NCBI GenBank assembly: GCA_030601965.1
Contig: JAUWAR010000022.1
Span: 1 to 14,404 of the forward strand
Reading direction: 5' to 3'
Length of the DNA: 14,404 nucleotides
From: a bacterium
Lineage (GTDB): Bacteria; Hydrothermota; UBA3073; JACQXS01; JAUWAR01
Shown in pieces: positions 6,301 to 12,197 of the stretch; within the stretch, counting starts at the first letter, position 1, and every line of letters begins with the position of its first letter. The notes beneath the pieces are model-generated. The model had not been told where the DNA came from. It saw only the letters and a program-made list of their open reading frames with translations, and searched no databases. Both the position numbers and the translations under genes were made by a program.

Positions 6301-8845
6301 AATGGATATTGTGGGGAATAAGTGGAGAAATAGAGGGATAGTACCGCCTGACTCAAATGCTGTATTTGAGATAAGCATTAAAAATAGTGAGGAGAATCCT
6401 GAGTATAGTTCTCCACCTATCAAGATTGAGCAGGACCAGTATGGAAGGAAGATGAGGGAAGGTGCACTTGTTTTAGAATATAAGAACCTTGCGGCAAAAA
6501 GTCGTGGTGTTGCCTATACGAGATATACAAGTAAAAAGAATTATATGCAGTATCGGAGATTAAATTTATTTGTGAAGAAATATGAGGGTGATGATGCAGA
6601 GTTTTTTATAAGATTTGGTGGAGATAGTCTAAATTATTATGAATATAGAGAAAAAACAAGTTCGGGATGGCAGGAAATTGCAATACCTCTTGATACAATT
6701 GTTCTTTTAAAGGATACAACAAGGTCTTACATGGTAGTGGATACAATTCCTGTCCGCCGCATAGCTATGGAAGGCGGGTCAGATACACTTCTGGATACAC
6801 TACGGACTTTTGGTAATGGGTCTTATTTTGTTAAGGGCACTCCTTCACTTACGAATATTGGTTTAATTGAGATGGGGGTGAGAAATGGGACAGGATATGC
6901 CATATCAGGTGAGATATGGGTGGATGAGATTAGACTCACAGATATAAGAAAAGAGATAGGATATGCAGGGAGTTTTAGTATTAACACGAGTTTTGCTGAC
7001 CTTTTAAGTTTAAATTTCAGTATGAATATTCGGAATCCATATTTCAAGAGTATCGCAACACAAAAAAATATAGCGACAGATGCAAGCAAGACTTGGAGTT
7101 TGGATGGAAGACTTGGTCTTAGTAAGTTTTTACCAGAAAATTGGGGATTCAGCCTCCCTGTGCGGATGAGTGTAGGCAGGTCATTTACCTATCCAAAGTA
7201 TAGGCGCAATTCTGATGTAGTGCTTTCTGCTGAGCAATCTGAGGAGGAGAGGTCCGAGAGTTTTCGTAAGGGGGGTGGTATTTCATTTTCAAAGAAGAGG
7301 TCTAAAAATAAGTTTCTTAATCTTACCCTTGATAATATAAGTGGTGGTGCTTCGTATAGTGATAAGACTAACAATTTATATGACAGGCTTGATTCCACTG
7401 AGATTTATTCAGGTAACATTTCTTATGGCTATTCGCCCAGTCTTCCTGCATTAAGATTTAAGAAATTTGAGTTCAGATATTACCCGGAGAGTTTTAATAT
7501 AAGGACGAATTATAATTACAATCTTACAAGGGGTTATACGAGAACTGATAGTGCATTTATACTTACGAGTGGAGGGGCGAGTATGAGAACATTGAGAACC
7601 AATGGTGGGTTCAGTTATAAACCAATAAAGTGGGTTTCAAGTTCCTATAGCATAAATATTGATAATGATTTGAATTATGAACAAGAGACATACAGAAAGG
7701 AGAGTATAAGTGCAAGTTTCTCACCTGATATATGGGATATTACATCCCAGAGTGTGAGTTATTCTTGCGGTTACATTGAGAATCATGGACTCGAGTTGAT
7801 AGTAGATACAATGCATTACAGAAATATAAGTGCAAGTAATCAGATAAGTTTCAATTCCTCGTATAATATTGGAAGGGTTATAAAAATCTTCACAGGATTA
7901 AGAGGGAGGTCCAAAGATAAAGATGCAATAACAGGAAGTCCGAGATGGATTCTTATGAAGGTAGAAGAGTTTGCAAGCAAACTGTCAAAGCCTTCTTTCA
8001 GGTATTCAATAAGCAGAGGAACTAATTTTGTCGGTTTAGAAGATAGACCTGACTGGAGATATAGATATGGGATAGATATAGATGCTATTAATGTGAAGAG
8101 GAATACAGAGGTGTCAAATTACAGAGAAAATGTGAGCGAGTCAAGGTCGTTTTCTATATCAAGTGTAGGTATATCGTGGACTAATATTTCTATCAGTGGA
8201 GGTTATAGTAAAAGGTGGAATTTAAGTGGAGTGCGAGGTTCATTGGGTGAGCCTGTGGAGAGTGAGACAAAGCCAGAGATTTCTGTGCGCATTTCATCTA
8301 TTGAGAGGTATCTAAAAGTGATGAAGTTTATTAAGGGACTTGATTTTTCTGGCAATTTTTCAAGGGATATTAATAAACGGGAGAGTAGCCAAAGTGAGAA
8401 TATGAATATGAGTCCTGGTTTTCAGATAAAACTGCCAAGGGATGTAGGATTAAATCTTACAGGTTCTATTGGGATTACAAGAGATGAGAGTTATTCTGCT
8501 GATGTGACGACGACTAACACCGGGATAAGGCAAGATTATACGCTTAGTAGTAGTTATTCATTCAGGGCACCTGAGGGGATAAAGTTGCCCTTATTAAGAA
8601 GACTTAAGTTTTCAAGTAATTTAGATGTTTCTATTTCCGGGACTTATGGTTTAGAAGAGAAAAAGAGAGAAGGAGAGCTGACTGAGAGTAGGATAAATTA
8701 CTCCATAGCTCCTCGTGCAAGTTATAATTTTTCTTCAGCGATTTCAGGTGGAGCAACGATGAATTTTTCAAGGTCATATGATAGGACAACTGGCATTAAC
8801 ACCGGAAATGTAGGAGTACGGATTAATGCAGAGTTTAAGTTTTGA
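3365..8845 (+). CDS. sprA: SprA/Sov-like giant outer-membrane protein
   Basis: In Bacteroidetes, SprA (Sov) is the very large outer-membrane beta-barrel that forms the type IX secretion translocon and is needed for gliding. This protein has 1826 residues from ATG 3365, versus roughly 2400 in those species. A hydrophobic stretch MNLLLLLISFW (11-21) suggests a Sec signal; a start at ATG 3395 would place it at the N-terminus. Family-like segments are EINAGNTDVSLPGTRLIGG (196-214), YIDDMESA (689-696), the Asp/Gly-rich part with EDRGLD (856-861) and DTEDLNRDGFLN (902-913), and IWVDEIRLTD near 1185. After that the protein is rich in alternating Ser/Tyr/aromatic beta strands and ends in AEFKF, with a C-terminal Phe like many outer-membrane barrels. 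No other type IX gene is nearby. Family membership is confident; actual secretion activity is inferred. The reading frame stays open upstream to a TTG at 3293, through a repeat. Confidence 0.85.
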   Translation: MPFFVYEPIIMNLLLLLISFWNFDFGLSERVKVNWKGGFISYISEKQGVIVSFVPRFLTDYPIYLLGNAFSQGWKLKVEIYARERRGGIIPIIDIPVKFPKPIAGIIGQGGKLDVSGSQGIEFGGSQSFSNRTGTELQKQSFLPALEMKQHLGVNLKGTIGEKIHVFIDHDSEREFDLANTIRLQYKGFEDEIIQEINAGNTDVSLPGTRLIGGTGSHKGLFGLKALAKVGPWDITAVASKEQAMSGEKTLSGGVTVTEDTIYSNYFEKNRFFYVHPITKLPLDERPDSIVDLRIFISDEQDNPEEGDREGKAFDIKGEWIEFNDSVEAYFKEVYETEYYIFNKESYVLELNSSLYKDYILGVTYKFYKDGVEDSIGNVPSDTSENIILQTLKRSEGSDKDTAYVSWDYQLRNIYCMGGGENIDDETFEMKVYKINRGDAQDEETAEDGRTYLYHLEMETEIGGVKQVDINQIDFARGLIIFPDAEPFAGLADPDSVYNIPDPRHSNVTSSIKYYIWIKYKGIERTKSIGAMNIVSESEEVILEGVGGKRSLERGKDYTIDYDFGSITFLIDLAPTDKITIRYQYVPFFRASSKTLVGARMSRSFSNGGIGASFLFNSETSMDKRPQVGAEPSQITLAEIDGSIKTSPGLMTKLVDKIPFVETEAKSVISLSGEAGVSLPNPNTRKYGYIDDMESARSSASLSLTRQAWSYGSVPKYKDGTDYDTTDFAQVLWYNPEHGVRACSLYPNLPENKKNDEVVVLQLKLPDDDWRQGQGEIYWSSLLACLSRTGEDYSEKEYIELWLKGDAGLFHIDIGTDIPEDAPRRRKDGKIVGLDGEINTEDIVIKNGKIDAEVGEDRGLDTLAGEDSKSITGDDGNDDYYYKSGSGDYSKVNGTEGNQKLDTEDLNRDGFLNKKTNFFSYRVDSQYLVPTETGSSWKLFRIPLENAFDTTGSPSLKDIVYARIWVDSITEGFSLGIARMDIVGNKWRNRGIVPPDSNAVFEISIKNSEENPEYSSPPIKIEQDQYGRKMREGALVLEYKNLAAKSRGVAYTRYTSKKNYMQYRRLNLFVKKYEGDDAEFFIRFGGDSLNYYEYREKTSSGWQEIAIPLDTIVLLKDTTRSYMVVDTIPVRRIAMEGGSDTLLDTLRTFGNGSYFVKGTPSLTNIGLIEMGVRNGTGYAISGEIWVDEIRLTDIRKEIGYAGSFSINTSFADLLSLNFSMNIRNPYFKSIATQKNIATDASKTWSLDGRLGLSKFLPENWGFSLPVRMSVGRSFTYPKYRRNSDVVLSAEQSEEERSESFRKGGGISFSKKRSKNKFLNLTLDNISGGASYSDKTNNLYDRLDSTEIYSGNISYGYSPSLPALRFKKFEFRYYPESFNIRTNYNYNLTRGYTRTDSAFILTSGGASMRTLRTNGGFSYKPIKWVSSSYSINIDNDLNYEQETYRKESISASFSPDIWDITSQSVSYSCGYIENHGLELIVDTMHYRNISASNQISFNSSYNIGRVIKIFTGLRGRSKDKDAITGSPRWILMKVEEFASKLSKPSFRYSISRGTNFVGLEDRPDWRYRYGIDIDAINVKRNTEVSNYRENVSESRSFSISSVGISWTNISISGGYSKRWNLSGVRGSLGEPVESETKPEISVRISSIERYLKVMKFIKGLDFSGNFSRDINKRESSQSENMNMSPGFQIKLPRDVGLNLTGSIGITRDESYSADVTTTNTGIRQDYTLSSSYSFRAPEGIKLPLLRRLKFSSNLDVSISGTYGLEEKKREGELTESRINYSIAPRASYNFSSAISGGATMNFSRSYDRTTGINTGNVGVRINAEFKF

Positions 8846-8890
8846 GGCGAAGATTTTTTCTTGACAGAAAGACAGTAGAAGGCACAAGAT

Positions 8891-8924
8891 GTCATTGCGA
8901 GGAGCGAGGCGACCTTGCAATGAC
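8891..8924. repeat. REP-like palindrome
   Basis: GTCATTGC (8891-8898) and GCAATGAC (8917-8924) are perfect inverted ends around a GC-rich centre GAGGAGCGAGGCGACC. From general knowledge, GTCATTGCGAGGAGCGA-type units are dispersed repeats in many bacterial genomes. It sits between the SprA-like stop and the first tRNA, just after a TTGACA (8861-8866) with only a weak CAAGAT (8885-8890) as -10. Confidence 0.8.
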
Positions 8925-8957
8925 AGGTAAAGGATTCAGAATGACAAGTGAATGACT

Positions 8958-9029
8958 GCCGACATAGCTCAGGGGTAGAGCAGGGGTTTTGTAAACCCCA
9001 GGTCGGGGGTTCGAATCCCTCTGTCGGCT
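8958..9029 (+). tRNA. tRNA-Thr (anticodon UGU)
   Basis: A 72-nt cloverleaf. The acceptor stem GCCGACA pairs with TGTCGGC and the discriminator base is T. The D arm is GCTC/GAGC. The anticodon stem GGGGT/ACCCC encloses loop TTTGTAA with anticodon TGT, and the T arm is GGGGG-TTCGAAT-CCCTC. The 3' CCA is not encoded. It reads ACA/ACG threonine codons and is the first of a four-tRNA cluster. Confidence 0.96.
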
Positions 9030-9036
9030 TGAAAGA

Positions 9037-9107
9037 CAGTTAATAGTTAATGGTTCATAGTTCATAGATAAAATATCCAATAACTATGAACTAATAACCA
9101 ACAACCG
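9037..9107. repeat. Word-type inverted repeat between tRNA-Thr and tRNA-Tyr
   Basis: GTTCATAGTT (9053-9062) pairs with AACTATGAAC (9082-9091). The flanks extend the pairing imperfectly with GTTAATAGTTAATGG on one side and TAATAACCAACAAC on the other. Each arm is made of short near-tandem words. The same family recurs at 13214-13285 before rpoB. Confidence 0.75.
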
Positions 9108-9114
9108 ATTTTAT

Positions 9115-9197
9115 GGAGAGGTACCCGAGTGGACAAAGGGGGCAGACTGTAAATCTGTTGGTGTATGCCTACGAAGGTTCGAATCCTTCCCTCTCCA
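9115..9197 (+). tRNA. tRNA-Tyr (anticodon GUA)
   Basis: An 83-nt tRNA with the long variable arm expected for bacterial tRNA-Tyr. The acceptor GGAGAGG pairs with CCTCTCC and the discriminator is A. The anticodon stem GCAGA/TCTGT encloses loop CTGTAAA with anticodon GTA. The T loop is TTCGAAT. The 3' CCA is not encoded, since the base after the discriminator begins AATT. Confidence 0.96.
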
Positions 9198-9199
9198 AT

Positions 9200-9396
9200 T
9201 ATAAAAGTTTAAAATTCAAAGTGAAAAATGCAAAATCACAAATCGTGTAAAAGGTAAAGTGCAAAAGTTAAAACTAAAATCTACAATTAAAAACTCAGAG
9301 TTTTTACTTTTTAGTTGTAATTTTGAACTTTGAGATTTGAGTTTTGCATTAATTACGGTATGTAATTTTGATATTTAATTTTTGATATTTGAATTT
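9200..9396. repeat. AT-rich imperfect inverted repeat before tRNA-Gly
   Basis: This gene-free spacer consists of words such as AAAATTCAAA, AAATGCAAAA and AAAAGTTAAAACT on the left and their complements on the right. They centre on AAAAACTC/GAGTTTTT (9289-9296, 9298-9305). The right end holds AATTTTGATATTTAATTTTT (9364-9383), a 20-nt exact direct match to 11472-11491 before rplA. No gene is seen. Confidence 0.7.
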
Positions 9397-9402
9397 AGAT
9401 AT

Positions 9403-9475
9403 GCGGAGGTAACTCAATTGGTAGAGTATCGGCCTTCCAAGCCGAGGGTTGTGGGTTCAAATCCCATCCTCCGCT
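9403..9475 (+). tRNA. tRNA-Gly (anticodon UCC)
   Basis: A 73-nt cloverleaf. The acceptor GCGGAGG pairs with CCTCCGC and the discriminator is T, as expected for bacterial glycine tRNAs. The anticodon stem TCGGC/GCCGA encloses loop CTTCCAA with anticodon TCC. The T arm is GTGGG-TTCAAAT-CCCAT. The 3' CCA is not encoded. Confidence 0.96.
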
Positions 9476-9794
9476 GAGTTCAGTTGATTGGAGAATTAGG
9501 AATCACATACGACCGCTCCATAGAGAGATTTATTAAGACATACCAGAAAAGAAAATAGAGCTGGACTATAGTGTTTTTACATATTTTTTTCTTGACAGAA
9601 GATGTAGGATATAAGAAGATAAAATGCAAAAAAAGGAGGGGAAATATAGAAAAATAGAGGTAATCTTACCAAAAAGTTCTTGAAATCCCCGAAAAAACTT
9701 GACAAATAATTTTTTGGTAGTAAAATAAAAATTTTGTATAGTTATAGAGATAATTGCCGTTGTTGTTCAGTAGTAAGGGGTTACGAACTTTCGT
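9476..9794. other. Gene-free spacer with orphan expression signals
   Basis: This 319-bp gap between tRNA-Gly and tRNA-Thr contains no convincing gene. It holds CTTGACA after a T tract (TTGACA at 9592-9597) and, about 40 nt later, a strong AAGGAGGGG ribosome-binding motif near 9633-9641. No usable start codon or open frame follows: the sequence runs straight into ATATAGAAAAATAG. A second, well-formed promoter follows at 9699-9726. Confidence 0.6.
9699..9726 (+). promoter_or_regulatory. Promoter of tRNA-Thr(GGU) and possibly rpmG-secE
   Basis: TTGACA (9699-9704) and TAAAAT (9721-9726) are separated by 16 bp. The start would fall near 9733, about 60 nt before the mature tRNA-Thr. No strong terminator is visible downstream before rpmG, so the transcript may continue through rpmG, tRNA-Trp, secE and nusG. 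Confidence 0.7.
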
Positions 9795-9866
9795 GCCTGG
9801 GTGGCTCAGTGGTAGAGCACCTCCTTGGTAAGGAGGTGGTCGTGGGTTCAATTCCCACCCCAGGCT
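9795..9866 (+). tRNA. tRNA-Thr (anticodon GGU)
   Basis: A 72-nt cloverleaf. The acceptor GCCTGGG pairs with CCCAGGC and the discriminator is T. The anticodon stem CCTCC/GGAGG encloses loop TTGGTAA with anticodon GGT. The T arm is GTGGG-TTCAATT-CCCAC. The 3' CCA is not encoded. In E. coli the equivalent thrT is followed by tufB; here rpmG follows after 88 bp. Confidence 0.96.
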
Positions 9867-9875
9867 TATAAAGCA

Positions 9876-9945
9876 GTGAATAGGGATAAGTGATTAGTGG
9901 TAAGTGTGGGGGTTGATGGTTTCACTAAGCACTAACCGCTAAGCA
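9876..9945. repeat. Word-type inverted repeat before rpmG
   Basis: TTAGTGGTAAGTG (9894-9906) is complementary at 11 of 13 positions to CACTAAGCACTAA (9923-9935). Further AGCACTGAA and GCAGTGAA words lie on the outside. It ends about 10 nt before the rpmG start and leaves no recognisable ribosome-binding site. Confidence 0.6.
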
Positions 9946-9954
9946 CTGAAGTTT

Positions 9955-10104
9955 ATGAGGGTGATAATAACATTGGCATGTTCGGTGTGTAAGAGGTATA
10001 ATTATACAACAACGAAGAATAAGACTAAACATTCCGGGATGGTTGAGTATAAAAAATTCTGTAGATGGTGCAGGAAATATACAGTGCATAAGGAGACGAA
10101 ATAA
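9955..10104 (+). CDS. rpmG: 50S ribosomal protein L33
   Basis: Small structural protein of the large ribosomal subunit, 49 residues, the normal L33 length. MRVIITLACSVCKRYNYTTTKNK is the classic L33 start. The two CxxC pairs (Cys9/Cys12 and Cys36/Cys39, as CSVC and CRWC) are intact, so this is the zinc-binding C+ form. The ATG at 9955 is chosen because the family begins MRV at this point; no Shine-Dalgarno sequence is seen. The stop codon is separated from tRNA-Trp by a single base, so the tRNA must be excised from a transcript that ends the coding region almost at the processing site. The order rpmG, tRNA-Trp, secE, nusG is a known conserved arrangement. Confidence 0.95.
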   Translation: MRVIITLACSVCKRYNYTTTKNKTKHSGMVEYKKFCRWCRKYTVHKETK

Positions 10105-10105
10105 T

Positions 10106-10180
10106 AGGCCTGTAGCTCTAATTGGATAGAGCATCGGACTCCAAATCCGGGGGTTGGGGGTTCGAATCCTCCCAGGCCTG
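10106..10180 (+). tRNA. tRNA-Trp (anticodon CCA)
   Basis: A 75-nt cloverleaf. The acceptor AGGCCTG pairs with CAGGCCT and the discriminator is G, as expected for tryptophan tRNA. The anticodon stem TCGGA/TCCGG encloses loop CTCCAAA with anticodon CCA. The T loop is TTCGAAT. The 3' CCA is not encoded. The CCA anticodon reads UGG only. Confidence 0.96.
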
Positions 10181-10182
10181 GA

Positions 10183-10214
10183 ATTAAATAAAATATCAAA
10201 AATCAAAATGTAAA
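10183..10214 (+). repeat. AT-rich repeat in the secE leader
   Basis: AATATCAAAAATCAAAA (10192-10208) matches exactly, over 17 nt, the sequence at 12750-12766 inside the 3' end of rplJ. It is also the reverse-complement orientation of the TTTTTGATATT words before tRNA-Gly. It ends 9 nt before the secE ATG and occupies the place of a ribosome-binding site. Confidence 0.7.
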
Positions 10215-10217
10215 AAT

Positions 10218-10400
10218 ATGGATAAGATAAGAACATTATTAAATGAGATGAGGATAGAGCTTTTAAAAGTTTCCTGGCCCAAGAAAGAAGAACTTATAGG
10301 ATCTACCTGGGTTGTGCTTGTTGGAACTGTAATTCTTGCGATAGTGATAGGAATTATAGATATTATATTCACACATATGATGGGAGGGATAATAAGGTAA
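10218..10400 (+). CDS. secE: Preprotein translocase subunit SecE
   Basis: Essential small subunit of the SecYEG channel in the cytoplasmic membrane. It has 60 residues, typical of the short single-spanning SecE found in most bacteria outside the gamma-proteobacteria. The amphipathic helix with the family motif ELLKVSWPKKEEL (14-26) precedes one membrane segment (about 30-53, VVLVGTVILAIVIGIIDIIF). The ATG at 10218 is the only sensible start, although it has no Shine-Dalgarno sequence and is preceded by an AT-rich repeat. Its TAA is immediately followed by the first possible nusG ATG. The gene lies between tRNA-Trp and nusG as in most bacteria. Confidence 0.95.
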   Translation: MDKIRTLLNEMRIELLKVSWPKKEELIGSTWVVLVGTVILAIVIGIIDIIFTHMMGGIIR

Positions 10401-10994
10401 ATGAAAAGCGAAACGACCCACAAAAGTGGGTGCCCCGAAGTTAAAAGTGGAGAGGAAGTGGTAAATGGAAAGAAGAAATGGTTTATTGTGCATGTGCTTT
10501 CAGGATATGAGAAGAAGTTGGCGCAGATAATTAAACAGAGATGTATGGCAGAAGGCCTGGGAGATAAAATAGATGAAGTTGTTATACCTACGAAAACAGT
10601 TTCAAAACTGGGAAAGAAAGGGAAAATTAGTGTAGAGAAAAAACTTTACCCCGGCTATATAGCAGTTTGCATGGAGCCTGAGGAAGAGATGCTTAATCTT
10701 ATATCAAGGATGCATGGGGTGATGAGTTTTGGAGATAAGGGTAGAATTCCTCAAATTTTAGGTGAGGAAGAGAGCGAGAGAATGCGGGGTATTACTACAG
10801 GTGCAGAAACAAAGGATGCAGAGAGTAAGTTTACGAAGGGGACAAGTGTCAAGGTAATTGATGGTCCATTTGCAGAATTTAGCGGTATAATTGAAGAAGT
10901 GGTACCTGAAAAAGAGAGGGTAAAAGTGATGGTAACAATTTTCGGAAGGCAAACTCCGGTAGAACTTAGTTTTTTTCAGATAGAAGTGATGTAA
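10401..10994 (+). CDS. nusG: Transcription termination/antitermination protein NusG
   Basis: NusG binds the RNA polymerase clamp, increases processivity and links transcription to Rho or to ribosomes. Residues from KKKWFIVHVLSGYEKK (24-39) onward form the NGN domain, with YPGYIAV in the expected place. The KOW domain (about 143-197) begins FTKGTSVKVIDGPFAEFSG. From ATG 10401 the protein has 197 residues, with an atypical 20-residue N-terminus that includes a hairpin-encoded stretch (TTHKSGCPEV). A GTG at 10458, with GGAG 5 nt upstream, would give 178 residues starting MVNGKKKWFIVHV, closer to normal NusG. I list the longer form because its ATG directly abuts the secE stop, but the start is uncertain. 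The rplK gene follows after 4 bp. Confidence 0.93.
   Translation: MKSETTHKSGCPEVKSGEEVVNGKKKWFIVHVLSGYEKKLAQIIKQRCMAEGLGDKIDEVVIPTKTVSKLGKKGKISVEKKLYPGYIAVCMEPEEEMLNLISRMHGVMSFGDKGRIPQILGEEESERMRGITTGAETKDAESKFTKGTSVKVIDGPFAEFSGIIEEVVPEKERVKVMVTIFGRQTPVELSFFQIEVM
10416..10431 (+). repeat. Small hairpin at the 5' end of nusG
   Basis: ACCCAC (10416-10421) and GTGGGT (10426-10431) pair around an AAAA loop. The hairpin lies 16 nt after the secE stop and 27 nt before the alternative nusG GTG at 10458. It may be part of an inserted leader rather than NusG coding sequence. Confidence 0.6.
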
Positions 10995-10998
10995 AATT

Positions 10999-11421
10999 AT
11001 GGCAAAGAAGGTTAAAGCAAAGGTAAAGATTTATCTGCCTGGTGGTGGTGCTAATCCTGGTCCCCCTGTTGCTACGAGTCTTGGGCAGTTTGGTGTAAGT
11101 ATAGTTTCGTTTTGCAAGATGTTTAACGAGAGGACCAAGGGCAAGGAAGAATTTATCATTCCTGTTATAATTACAATATATGAGGATAAGAGTTTTAATT
11201 TAGAGTTTAAATCACCTCCGGCCTCGATGCTTATTAAGAAAGCAGCAGGAATAGCTAAGGCATCGGGTGAGCCGAATAAGGTTAAGGTTGGTAAAATTAG
11301 AAAGAAGGATTTGGAAGAAATTGCAAAATTAAAGATGGAAGACCTTAATGCATATAGTATGGAGAGTGCAGTAAAGATAATAGAGGGAACTGCAAAAAAT
11401 ATGGGAGTAGAGATAGAATAA
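10999..11421 (+). CDS. rplK: 50S ribosomal protein L11
   Basis: L11 binds 23S rRNA at the GTPase-associated centre together with L10. It has 140 residues, the standard length. The N-terminal domain contains the flexible proline-rich segment, here GGGANPGPPVATSLGQFGV (15-33). Pro22 and Pro23, at the thiostrepton/factor-binding edge, are kept. The usual GPALG part reads ATSLG, which is unusual. The C-terminal rRNA-binding domain (about 70-140) is recognisable from KSPPASMLIKKAAGI and from MEDLNAYSMESAVKIIEGTAKNMGVEIE. Only 4 bp separate it from nusG, so any L1-type autoregulatory site would have to lie inside nusG. It is followed by an 86-bp repeat-filled spacer before rplA. Confidence 0.96.
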   Translation: MAKKVKAKVKIYLPGGGANPGPPVATSLGQFGVSIVSFCKMFNERTKGKEEFIIPVIITIYEDKSFNLEFKSPPASMLIKKAAGIAKASGEPNKVKVGKIRKKDLEEIAKLKMEDLNAYSMESAVKIIEGTAKNMGVEIE

Positions 11422-11507
11422 AAAATCAAAAATTAAAATGCAGAATGCAAAAATACAGATTAAAATTCAAGAATTTTGATATTTAATTTTTAATATTTAA
11501 TTTTAAT
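11422..11507. repeat. AT-rich inverted repeat between rplK and rplA
   Basis: Words such as AAAAATCAAAAATTAAAATGC start directly after the rplK stop codon. Complementary words (TTTTGATATTTAATTTTTAATATTT) run up to the rplA ATG, around a central AAAATTC-AAG-AATTTT. The segment 11472-11491 is identical over 20 nt to 9364-9383 before tRNA-Gly. No ribosome-binding site is left ahead of rplA. Confidence 0.7.
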
Positions 11508-12197
11508 ATGAGTAAAAGGTCAAAGAGGTATAAAGAGATTAAAGGTAAGATAGAAGATAAAAGTTATAGTATTGAAGAAGCTGTTAGTTTATTAAAGGAT
11601 ATGGCCAATAGCAAGATTGATGAGACAGTTGAGGTTTCTGTAAGATTGGGAGTAGATACTAAGAAGTCTGACCAGATGGTACGGGGTAGTGTTTCTCTTC
11701 CTCATGGGACAGGTAAGGAAAAAAAGGTGCTTGTTCTGACATCAGGGTTAAAAGAGGAGGAGGCAAAAGAGGTGGGAGTTGATTTTATTGGTGGGGATGA
11801 GTATATTGAGAAGATACAAAAAGGTTGGACTGAGTTTGATGTGTGTGTAGCTACACCGGAGATAATGCCGAAAGTAGCGAAGTTGGGGAAGATACTTGGA
11901 CCAAGGGGACTTATGCCTAATCCCAAGACAGGGACGGTAACTGAGGATGTTAAGAAAGCAGTAAAAGAGATAAAGAAAGGGAAGATAAATTTTAGAGTTG
12001 ATAAGACAGGATGTGTGCATTGTGCAGTTGGGAAGGTTTCATTTAAAGAGAAACAGTTATGTGAGAATATAAATTGTTTTTTGGGGGAAGTGCGCAAGGT
12101 GAAGCCTGCGCAAGCTAAAGGTACTTATATGAAGAGTATGTTTGTCACATCTACGATGTCGCCGGGAATAAGGATAATGGAACTATCAAAAACCTAA
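11508..12197 (+). CDS. rplA: 50S ribosomal protein L1
   Basis: L1 forms the mobile stalk of the large subunit at the E-site and, in many bacteria, represses its own operon by binding mRNA. It has 229 residues, the usual length. The RNA-binding motif SVSLPHGTGKEKKVLV (62-77) and the L1 signature LGPRGLMPNPKTGTVTEDV (130-148) are intact, and the C-terminal domain-I segment VKPAQAKGTYMKSMFVTSTMSPG is normal. The ATG at 11508 fits the family start (MSKRSKRYKE), but an AT-rich repeat takes the place of a Shine-Dalgarno sequence. The last codons and the TAA fall inside the first unit of an 8-bp tandem repeat that fills the gap to rplJ. Confidence 0.96.
   Translation: MSKRSKRYKEIKGKIEDKSYSIEEAVSLLKDMANSKIDETVEVSVRLGVDTKKSDQMVRGSVSLPHGTGKEKKVLVLTSGLKEEEAKEVGVDFIGGDEYIEKIQKGWTEFDVCVATPEIMPKVAKLGKILGPRGLMPNPKTGTVTEDVKKAVKEIKKGKINFRVDKTGCVHCAVGKVSFKEKQLCENINCFLGEVRKVKPAQAKGTYMKSMFVTSTMSPGIRIMELSKT

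Noticed and set aside
3856..7398. Several minus-strand open frames inside the SprA-like gene
   Set aside because: They are antisense shadows of a long gene with clear family motifs and have no ribosome-binding sites or coherent composition.
8891..8924. Intrinsic terminator for the SprA-like gene
   Set aside because: The hairpin is sound, but no T tract follows on the plus strand; it fits a dispersed REP-like repeat better.
8892..10236. Minus-strand open frames across the tRNA cluster and rpmG
   Set aside because: They cross tRNA genes and repeats; phrases such as RPGVYKTPALPLSYVG are the well-known translation of antisense tRNA sequence.
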